The notes beneath the pieces were generated by a model. The model saw only the letters and a program-made list of their open reading frames with translations. It made no database searches and was not told the origin of the DNA. Of a stretch of DNA of 14,606 nt, positions 1-6,291 are shown one piece after another (positions within the stretch are counted from its first letter, which is position 1; every line of letters begins with the position of its first letter). The position numbers were made by a program, and so were the translations under genes. The stretch spans positions 448,191 to 462,796 of the forward strand of contig NZ_DLHM01000002.1 in NCBI RefSeq assembly GCF_002483205.1, given 5' to 3'. This DNA is from Flavihumibacter sp. UBA7668 (lineage in GTDB: Bacteria; Bacteroidota; Bacteroidia; Chitinophagales; Chitinophagaceae).

Positions 1-2168
1 CCAAAATTCCTGCCCATAGCAAATACACCCTGCCTGCCGGTAACATTGTTGACCGCCAGATATTTGAAACGGCTCAAATGGTTCTGATAGGCGATGTCGC
101 CAAGATTGTTCCCGGTTACACTCAGGGTAAAAAGGGTTCTGCCTTTGCTCACAAAATCAGCAGTTACATTGACCCCAACCAGCCAATAGCTGGGTGTGGC
201 CGTTTCTGTGTTGTATCCGGTAAAGGCATTGTTCTGTGCAAAATTGTAATCGCTTTCAATGCCTACGTGGAGATTACGGACCACATTGCCCTTGTGCAAA
301 AAGTCTCCCCCAAGCGATGTGATCAGGCGTGCGGCAGGCACGAAGGGGATATTATCCGAACCGTCCAGCGCCTGCGCAAATTTACCCCGTGTATAAGAGA
401 AGGTATTTTTAAAATGCAGCCAATCCAGGGGATGCGGGTGGATGTCCAGGCTTAATTCCGCCCCGTACAGGCTTGCTGTCTGCTGGGCGAACCGATACAG
501 GTTCAACTCGTCGCCGCTTTCAGGATCGGTTATCGTAGAGTCGCCACCGGTGCTGTTGGGTACACGCTCGTAAAAAATAAAATTGTTGATGCGGTTGTAG
601 AAAACACTGGCATCGAGTGCTACGTGTTCTGTGGTCAACTCCATGCCTGCATCTCCTTGCAGGCTCACTTCTGATTTGAGGCTATTGTCGCCGATCTCAT
701 ACCGGTTGGTGCCTTCATGTGCCCCATTGCTTGCCAGTTCCGCGAAATTGGGAGCGCGAAATCCACGGGCGATGTTGGCTTTTAAAGCGAGGTTTTTAGA
801 TACCTCATAGCTGAGACCGGCACTGCCCGAAATATTGGAAAAATTTCGTGTGAAGGATGAGAACTTCTCCGTACCACCCACTTCCATGCTTTTACCGTCA
901 TCATGTCTGGTATCATAACGAATGCCACCGCTTACAGTTAATTTGTTTTTGGTGTATTGGGTGAAAACAAATCCGCCAATGTCAAACAGGTTATAATCGG
1001 GTATTAATACTTCGGCTGCCTTGTTCTGGTTGGTCTGGTACATGCCGTTTACGCCGATTGTTGTCTTGAAATTCTTTGTTTGAGGCAAATGCCAGCTTAA
1101 CGCATAATTGACCGTTTGCAAATTAAACCATAGGCCGGGGGTGGACGGGGCATCTATATCTCCAAACTCCTGCCGTTGGTTATGCTGATAACCCAGTACC
1201 AGGTCAACACTATGGCTGCCCATCCTGAATTTATTAGTCGAAGCGATCTTGAAGTGACGGATACGCTGGTAGGGAATTTCCATACTTATCCTTTTGAAGT
1301 CATTATCGTCTGCAATGCCTTCATTGCCACCCGGCAGCACTTTTACAAACTGGCCGGTGGCGCTGTCACGGTCGCCTTCCGTCATGCCGATATGCTGGTC
1401 GAAATTACTTACCGTCAAACGGCTGTATCCCCAATTGCCACTGTATCCTGCCATGCCGCCAAAGTTCTTGTTATAGAATTTTGAATTGAAGACATAGCCA
1501 TCATACTTGTTCCTGTAGTCTTGTGCACCTTTATAAGTACCAAAGGCATTCCAGCTAAAGCCATTTTTTGTTCCGCCTATGGTGCCGTAAAAGCCACGTA
1601 ACGCATCCAGCGATCTGTCCATAAAGTCTGTTATAATGCCACCTGGCGCTATGGTTTTGATACCGATATTAAAAGCAGCCAGCTCAAAGGACATACTTTC
1701 ACTCCATCCCTCCAGTGCCCATTTCGTGGCATGATACAGGGAGCTTAGCGGAAATGTATAAATGCCGCCGATGGATGTGGTCGTAATGAAAAGCCCTGCC
1801 TTTCTCTGGCGGAAATAGGGTATAAATGCCTGCGTTACACGTATCGCTCCCAAAAGATTTGTATCGATCTGCCGAACGATCTTGTCATCGCTGAGTGCTT
1901 CCAAAGCACCGCTGAGGGCATAGCCTGCATTGTTAAAAACCACGTCCACATCACCCAAAGCAAGGGCCTTATCCACTGTTGAGCTGATCTGAGCCACATC
2001 TGTTATGTCGAGTGGTAATACGGATACGTTGTCAAGTTTCGTCAGCTCAGTTTCTTTTTCCGGGTTGCGCATGGTTGCGATAACCTTCCAGCCTTTTGAC
2101 TGAAACAACCTGGCATTGGCTTTTCCTAATCCTGCGGATGCTCCTGTGATGAAAATTGTCTTTTGCAT
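1..2168 (-). CDS. In-frame chimera: short-chain dehydrogenase N-terminus joined to TonB-dependent receptor beta-barrel (3' end beyond window)
   Basis: Translating the minus strand from the ATG at 2168 gives about 722 codons with no stop up to the window edge. Residues 1-188 are a classical SDR: cofactor motif TGASAGLG (8-15), NNAG (79-82), catalytic S132, Y145 and K149 (YHATK), then PGGIITDF. From about residue 190 (LRGFYGTIGGTKNG) the protein is a TonB-dependent receptor barrel with alternating beta-strands, a RGFRAPNFAEL segment, SNGAHEGTNRYEIG, and a near-terminal GVFAMGRNF; probably only about ten residues lie outside. The SDR lacks its last 80 or so residues. The receptor lacks signal peptide, TonB box and plug domain, so it should not be exportable as it stands. 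The SNGxHEGTxxxEIG stretch recalls metal-type (ZnuD-like) receptors, which is an inference. It is either a chimeric gene or pseudogene, or an assembly join; the reading frame itself was checked codon by codon through the join. Confidence 0.8.
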   Translation of the reverse strand, partial: MQKTIFITGASAGLGKANARLFQSKGWKVIATMRNPEKETELTKLDNVSVLPLDITDVAQISSTVDKALALGDVDVVFNNAGYALSGALEALSDDKIVRQIDTNLLGAIRVTQAFIPYFRQRKAGLFITTTSIGGIYTFPLSSLYHATKWALEGWSESMSFELAAFNIGIKTIAPGGIITDFMDRSLDALRGFYGTIGGTKNGFSWNAFGTYKGAQDYRNKYDGYVFNSKFYNKNFGGMAGYSGNWGYSRLTVSNFDQHIGMTEGDRDSATGQFVKVLPGGNEGIADDNDFKRISMEIPYQRIRHFKIASTNKFRMGSHSVDLVLGYQHNQRQEFGDIDAPSTPGLWFNLQTVNYALSWHLPQTKNFKTTIGVNGMYQTNQNKAAEVLIPDYNLFDIGGFVFTQYTKNKLTVSGGIRYDTRHDDGKSMEVGGTEKFSSFTRNFSNISGSAGLSYEVSKNLALKANIARGFRAPNFAELASNGAHEGTNRYEIGDNSLKSEVSLQGDAGMELTTEHVALDASVFYNRINNFIFYERVPNSTGGDSTITDPESGDELNLYRFAQQTASLYGAELSLDIHPHPLDWLHFKNTFSYTRGKFAQALDGSDNIPFVPAARLITSLGGDFLHKGNVVRNLHVGIESDYNFAQNNAFTGYNTETATPSYWLVGVNVTADFVSKGRTLFTLSVTGNNLGDIAYQNHLSRFKYLAVNNVTGRQGVFAMGRNF

Positions 2169-2221
2169 AATGTACTGTTTAAGTTTTACTCTGCAAAATT
2201 GCCATCAAATCAGGACTTGCA

Positions 2222-2252
2222 TGTATCCAAACTGCTTTTAGTTGTATCCAAA
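2222..2252 (-). promoter_or_regulatory. Direct repeat with 21-bp period upstream of the SDR start, likely operator
   Basis: TGTATCCAAA occurs at 2222-2231 and again at 2243-2252 (TTTGGATACA twice on the minus strand). The copies are spaced exactly 21 bp, or two helical turns, and lie 54-84 bp upstream of the ATG at 2168. Same-face direct repeats of this kind are typical sites for AraC-type or other dimeric regulators. The bound protein is unknown and no regulator gene lies next to it. I see no full TAnnTTTG -7 element between the repeat and the start codon. Confidence 0.4.
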
Positions 2253-2438
2253 TCGTTTGACATGTAAATTTTTGATTTAACCGGCCCGGCAGGATGGTTA
2301 AAGCGCTTTACCAATAAACCACAGTGACACAAGGGTACAGGGATTATTCAGGAACTGACTTTAAGCGTACCATACCCGATCCGGTGGTTTGCGTTTATCT
2401 TCCCTGATTTGTTTACAATGATTGGGTGTAGAGCAGGC

Positions 2439-3695
2439 TTACCTGGTTGCCACGTTTCTTGCAATTTTTTCCATGATCAGGTGGCTGTCGCCAAATTTGC
2501 AGAGGGCGTCGCAATGTTGGCGCAAATCGGAAAAAAGAATATACTTGATCATTACCTTGTTCTGTTTTATGGCCGGCCGTGACAATTGCCCCACCACGTC
2601 CTTTTCTCTTTTATCAGGTACGATCAGATAAAAGACTTCGTCATCATCGGCGATCGTGTAACTCAAATCTGTAAGCCGTAAGATACCCGAATAGATGCTG
2701 GTACTTTTTTCCACCTCAAAGGCCGCAATGACATTATTGGTTGCTTTTTGAAACCATAATACATCAATCAGTTTTACGGTATTCAATGTTTCCCGGTCTA
2801 AATCAATCTCCGGAAATGCGTGCAAACAAATAAACGAAAAATTGTTGCCGCAATGTGATTTGGAGCGGTCATTGGAAGCCGCAATGACATCATACCCCAA
2901 AGCGTGACCAATTTTTAGTAAGTGATACTGCATTTCTGTATGCAGATCCTCTTCCTCTTTTTCATGTTCTACTTCTTCTCGCCTTTTTTCAATCAGCTTT
3001 TCCAATTTCTTTCTCTCTGGTTCTGATAAATATTCATCTGTACCCAATATGATTTTTTGGGTGCCTATTTCAAAAAGCAATCCTGCAATCGCTCCCAAAT
3101 CCAGCGAAAGTTCCGAGCGGTATTGCTTATTGGTATCGATCAACACTTCCCGCAGCGCCAGATACTCGCTCCAACTTCCTAATTTCTTCCTGTCTTTGAA
3201 CAGATAATTGAATCCATTCAGGATAGCTGTATTAAAGGGTGGTACAATGGTGGGATGCAGAAAATAAAGAATGTTCGACACGGCAGGCCCCAGTCCTTTT
3301 ATCTTGTAGCTGTCCAGCCGGATAATTTCTTTAATGATTTGCGCCTCTGCTTTTGCATTCAGGCAATTTTCAAGGAACTGGCCAAAGTGCTGCTTATTTG
3401 TTTCATTTTCGTAAATGTCGGGGATTCTCAGCTTGGGTTTCCAATAGAAGGGGTGCGCAGCTCCCTCAAACACCTGCTTTTGTTCGGTGATACAGGTGAG
3501 CACAAATTCGAGAGAAGATCCTTTAAAATCATTTCCGAATTTCTTGTTTTTAATATCATCCACTATCTGCTGTACGCCTCTGCGGATGGAGCGGAATGCT
3601 TTCAAACGTTCTTCGTTATTAGTAAACCAGGTATTATAAACTGATTCCCTGTCAGCTTTATACTGTTGGATGATTGAATGAAGATGGCTATTCAT
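2439..3695 (-). CDS. Putative nuclease: helix-hairpin-helix-like middle, coiled coil, PD-(D/E)XK-like C-terminal domain
   Basis: A 418-residue soluble protein with no signal peptide or membrane segment. Residues 132-165 (IKGLGPAVSNILYFLHP, then PPFNTAILNG) resemble the helix-hairpin-helix/glycosylase-type DNA-binding fold. Residues 225-252 are a highly charged Lys/Glu-rich coiled-coil linker. The C-terminal part (about 253-350) has TEMQYHLLKIGHALGYDV, then LIDVLWF with D311, and AAFEVEKSTSIYSGILR with E327, E329 and K330. That order fits the acidic/E-x-K core of a PD-(D/E)XK nuclease, and the block resembles a widespread, poorly characterised domain often annotated as restriction-endonuclease-like. 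No methyltransferase or restriction partner is nearby. DNA cleavage is an inference from the residue pattern; the substrate is unknown. The ATG overlaps the end of a short upstream open frame (ATGAATAG). Confidence 0.7.
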   Translation of the reverse strand: MNSHLHSIIQQYKADRESVYNTWFTNNEERLKAFRSIRRGVQQIVDDIKNKKFGNDFKGSSLEFVLTCITEQKQVFEGAAHPFYWKPKLRIPDIYENETNKQHFGQFLENCLNAKAEAQIIKEIIRLDSYKIKGLGPAVSNILYFLHPTIVPPFNTAILNGFNYLFKDRKKLGSWSEYLALREVLIDTNKQYRSELSLDLGAIAGLLFEIGTQKIILGTDEYLSEPERKKLEKLIEKRREEVEHEKEEEDLHTEMQYHLLKIGHALGYDVIAASNDRSKSHCGNNFSFICLHAFPEIDLDRETLNTVKLIDVLWFQKATNNVIAAFEVEKSTSIYSGILRLTDLSYTIADDDEVFYLIVPDKREKDVVGQLSRPAIKQNKVMIKYILFSDLRQHCDALCKFGDSHLIMEKIARNVATR

Positions 3696-3883
3696 CTTTG
3701 ATGGCTTTAATGAGTTTTACGGTACCGAACAGGGCATTAAAATAGCGTGTTTCTTCCACATTTTTACATCCAGCTTTTTAGATATAGCCAGGTAACAGAT
3801 CCTGCAAAACAATCCTTTGATTGGCGGTGGAGATAGGAGAAAAACAAGGGAAGAAACACCAGTCCATCTTTTGCTTTTGTCAT
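3688..3883 (-). pseudogene. Possible frame-broken small gene upstream of the nuclease gene
   Basis: Two short minus-strand frames abut here. The first runs from ATG 3883 for 39 codons to TAA at 3764-3766. The second is open from 3777 to the TAG at 3688-3690 and ends in the protein-like stretch RYFNALFGTVKLIKAIKDE. One extra base in the A5 run at 3775-3779 would join them into a 65-residue protein whose stop overlaps the nuclease start codon. I do not recognise the product. It may be a sequencing error, a decayed gene or coincidence; the rest of the interval 3696-3932 shows nothing else. Confidence 0.2.
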
Positions 3884-3932
3884 TTGCGGAAGGCCGCTAC
3901 TTCGTAACACCAATTTGGTTTAGCCTATAAAA

Positions 3933-4496
3933 TTAGACTTTATCCAACGGTTTCCGCTTTTCTTCCCTGATTTGTCTGAAATGGCTTGGCGTAAGACCGG
4001 TAACTTTTTTGAATTGGTTACTCAGATAGGCAACACTGGAGTAATGCATACGCAAAGCAATTTCACTTAATGAAAGCTCGTCGTACACCAGTAATTCTTT
4101 AACCTTCTCAATTTTTTGAGCGATAAAGTATTTTTCAATAGTGATACCTTCCACTTCCGAAAACAGATTGGACAGGTAATTGTAATCATGATGCAACGCT
4201 TTGCTTAATAAATCGGATAAATTGGTTTTTTCATCATGGTCGCTATGATGTACCATGTTTATGATCACCGTTTTTATTTTTTCAATGATGCGTCCCTTCT
4301 TACTGTCTATAGGTTCAAACCCCAGGTCAAGCAAAGCTTGATCAAGCTGCTCCTTTTGATCGGCCGTAAGTTCCTTTTCAAGGGTCACTTCTCCCAACGT
4401 GATTTTTTGGGCATTTATGCCAATTTTCTTTAACTCACCGGCTACGACCAGTACACAGCGGTCGCAAACCATGTTCTTGATAAATAAGGTAACCAT
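3933..4496 (-). CDS. HMA-like metal-binding domain fused to AraC-type helix-turn-helix regulator
   Basis: A small cytoplasmic transcription regulator of a type common in Bacteroidota. Counting from the ATG at 4496, it starts MVTLFIKNMVCDRC. The CxxC pair sits where heavy-metal-associated (HMA) domains carry their metal ligands, and the first 65 or so residues fit that ferredoxin-like fold. The C-terminal 100 residues (LSDLLSKALHHDYNYLSNLFS, then LSLSEIALRMHYSSVAYLSNQFKKVTGLTPSHFR in two parts) are a canonical AraC/XylS DNA-binding domain. The frame opens further upstream: ATG at 4520 adds 8 residues and TTG at 4547 adds 17. I chose 4496 because the family begins at this point. It follows the PRPP-synthetase gene closely but may have its own promoter (4545-4552). 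Such regulators usually accompany copper or other metal transporters, so the nearby efflux genes are plausible targets; this is an inference. Confidence 0.85.
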   Translation of the reverse strand: MVTLFIKNMVCDRCVLVVAGELKKIGINAQKITLGEVTLEKELTADQKEQLDQALLDLGFEPIDSKKGRIIEKIKTVIINMVHHSDHDEKTNLSDLLSKALHHDYNYLSNLFSEVEGITIEKYFIAQKIEKVKELLVYDELSLSEIALRMHYSSVAYLSNQFKKVTGLTPSHFRQIREEKRKPLDKV

Positions 4497-4544
4497 ACTA
4501 AAGGGTTCATTTACAGACATTGAATTTGTTACGATTATCCTTGC

Positions 4545-4552
4545 CAAAGTTA
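4545..4552 (-). promoter_or_regulatory. Candidate Bacteroidota -7 element (TAACTTTG) for the HMA-AraC gene
   Basis: The minus strand reads TAACTTTG, a full match to the Bacteroidota -7 consensus TAnnTTTG. It overlaps the stop codon of the PRPP-synthetase gene. Initiation about 7 bases downstream would start the mRNA near 4538, just before the ATG candidates at 4520 and 4496, and would exclude the TTG at 4547. I see no clear TTTG -33 element at the expected distance, so this is only moderately supported. Confidence 0.35.
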
Positions 4553-5440
4553 CGAAAGGAAAATCTTGTTTACGGAAGCAGCCATTAGTGCTGTTACATC
4601 CAGTGCATTGGAGGCATGCGCAATAGTATTACAGGTAATAATGCTGTCTACTCCGGCATTTTGGAGTTCCTGGTAAGCGTTACCGGCAAAAACGGCATGT
4701 ACACCAATACAGACCGGCGGCTTCATTCCTGCTTTTTTCAGGTGATTCACCGTTTCTATCATGGTACGTGCAGTGGAAATGATATCATCCACCAATACCG
4801 GGGTGTGATCCTTGTATTTTTCAACCTGCGGAACGGTTACATTTACTTCCGTATCCCCCTTTCTTACTTTTTCCAGCACTATGTAAGGAGCATTGGCATC
4901 TTTAGCGACCTGCGAAACCCATTGCTCGCTTTCACTATCAGGCCCTATCAACAGGGGATTGCCGATATGATCGCGGATATAATCCGAAATAAGAGTTGAT
5001 GCGTGCAGTACCATGCAGGGAACCGAATAAATTTCGGCCATTGAAGATCTCCGGTGTAAATGCGGATCAATTGTAAAAAGTCTTTCTGCAAAACCAGAAA
5101 TCAGTTTGGCAAAATATGCTGAGGTTATTCCCTCCCCTGGATGGAAGACCTTATCCTGCCGCATGTAGGCAAGATACGGGGCTACAATACAGGTGCATTT
5201 TGCGCCCAGCGATTTTAGCGTATGAGAAAGAAAATATAATGGCAGCAATTTGCCATCAGGGTGATCAAGCGTACAGACCAAGATCACCTCCCTGCCACTT
5301 ACGTCGGTCAATACGCGGACGTATGTTTCGCCGTCAGGGAAATTGCGTATGGTGGTTTCCCCGGTATCAGCTTCTAAAGCTGTAGCAAGTTGCTGTGCAA
5401 ACGTTTCGTTTCCCGGTAGGGCAAATACTATGGGTTTCAT
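4550..5440 (-). CDS. Ribose-phosphate pyrophosphokinase (PRPP synthetase) homologue
   Basis: A 296-residue cytosolic enzyme of the PRPP-synthetase family, which makes phosphoribosyl pyrophosphate from ribose-5-phosphate and ATP. Visible marks: NFPDGE (33-38), the ATP-binding region PYLAYMRQDKVFHPGE (88-103), DPHLH (125-129) in the metal/ATP site, the flexible catalytic loop LEKVRKGDTEV with K191 and R193, and the PRPP-binding loop VDDIISTART (217-226). The overall style is closer to the shorter archaeal-type enzymes (RQDKxFxxGE) than to the roughly 315-residue housekeeping form. The third residue of the usual T-x-G-T phosphate loop is R225 rather than glycine, so the substrate or activity may differ. 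It lies 82 nt after an SDR gene and downstream of an NMP phosphorylase homologue, which suggests a salvage role and a paralogue of a housekeeping prs elsewhere. Confidence 0.88.
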   Translation of the reverse strand: MKPIVFALPGNETFAQQLATALEADTGETTIRNFPDGETYVRVLTDVSGREVILVCTLDHPDGKLLPLYFLSHTLKSLGAKCTCIVAPYLAYMRQDKVFHPGEGITSAYFAKLISGFAERLFTIDPHLHRRSSMAEIYSVPCMVLHASTLISDYIRDHIGNPLLIGPDSESEQWVSQVAKDANAPYIVLEKVRKGDTEVNVTVPQVEKYKDHTPVLVDDIISTARTMIETVNHLKKAGMKPPVCIGVHAVFAGNAYQELQNAGVDSIITCNTIAHASNALDVTALMAASVNKIFLS

Positions 5441-5522
5441 TGACTCAATAGTTTTAAAAAAATAAAGATCATTTTCTATAACAGTATGCTGTGCTGGTCA
5501 ACAGTTCAGGTTAACCGCTGTG

Positions 5523-6278
5523 TTACTGAGCGCCCCAACCGCCATCAACGGTCATAGCGTTGCCGGTCACAAAGGAAGCGGCATCAGCACACAGCCAGAT
5601 AGCGGCCTCGGCCACTTCTTCCGGCTGTCCCATTCTGCCTATCGGTTCCATGCTTTCAAACTGCTTCACGGTTTCCTGATCCGCTCCGGTAAAACGGTCG
5701 ATCATCGGGGTTTGAATAACTCCCGGACAAACTGCATTTACCCGGATACCTGATTTGGCATATTCCAGCGCAGCAGTCCTGGTCAGACCGAGTACGCCGT
5801 GTTTACTTGCCACGTAAGCGGGAGATCCGGGGAATCCGCCCAGCCCAGCGATGGAAGCATTGTTCACGATAGCGCCTTTTCCCTGCTTCAGCATTTCCTG
5901 TATCTCATATTTCATGCAAAGCCAGACACCTTTCAGGTTGATCCCGATGGTTTTTTCCCAGTTCTCTTCCGTGCATTCATGGGTGATGGCAGTAACCCCT
6001 TCAATACCGGCATTGTTGAAAGCGTAATCCAGGCGGCCAAAGGCTTTAATTGTTGTAGCCACCATTTCCCTGACCTCTTCGGTGCTGGATACGTCGCATT
6101 TTACAAACAGGGCTTCACCTCCTAAAGCCTGAATAAGATGGAGTGTTTCAGTATCTTCCACCCAGTCGGCAATAACTACTTTGGCTCCCCGTTTGGCAAA
6201 ACCTATGGCGGCTGACCTGCCAATGCCAAAGCTTCCCCCGGTCACTATGGCTACTTTATCTTTAAATGTTGTTTCCAT
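5523..6278 (-). CDS. Short-chain dehydrogenase/reductase (classical SDR, NAD-type)
   Basis: A complete 251-residue classical SDR oxidoreductase, usual length for the family. Rossmann cofactor motif TGGSFGIG (13-20); D38 at the end of the second strand (VVIADW) favours NAD(H) over NADP(H). NNAG is at 88-91, catalytic S142, Y155 and K159 (YVASK), then PGVIQTPM and the C-terminal TGNAMTVDGGWGAQ, as in glucose-1-dehydrogenase/FabG-like proteins. The substrate cannot be told from sequence. It starts 13 nt after the stop of the phosphorylase gene, so the two are almost certainly cotranscribed. This suggests a sugar, sugar-phosphate or related alcohol substrate, but SDR substrates are notoriously hard to predict and that link is only an inference. 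It is unrelated in detail to the SDR portion at 1600-2168. Confidence 0.92.
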   Translation of the reverse strand: METTFKDKVAIVTGGSFGIGRSAAIGFAKRGAKVVIADWVEDTETLHLIQALGGEALFVKCDVSSTEEVREMVATTIKAFGRLDYAFNNAGIEGVTAITHECTEENWEKTIGINLKGVWLCMKYEIQEMLKQGKGAIVNNASIAGLGGFPGSPAYVASKHGVLGLTRTAALEYAKSGIRVNAVCPGVIQTPMIDRFTGADQETVKQFESMEPIGRMGQPEEVAEAAIWLCADAASFVTGNAMTVDGGWGAQ

Positions 6279-6291
6279 TGTTTTGATTTTT

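Noticed and set aside
1176..1484. Plus-strand open frames opposite the receptor barrel
   Set aside because: The minus-strand receptor reading is continuous and shows clear barrel features; the plus frames have no recognisable content.
3886..3897. Short GC hairpin (GCGG-AAGG-CCGC) after the HMA-AraC gene as an intrinsic terminator
   Set aside because: The stem is only 4 bp and no T-run follows on the minus strand.
4335..4348. Perfect 14-bp palindrome AGCTTGATCAAGCT
   Set aside because: It lies inside the HMA-AraC coding region (L-D-Q-A-L codons), and about one such palindrome is expected by chance in a window of this length.
4545..4547. TTG as the start of the HMA-AraC gene
   Set aside because: It lies within the candidate -7 element and would add 17 residues before the conserved start of the family; ATG 4496 or 4520 fits better.
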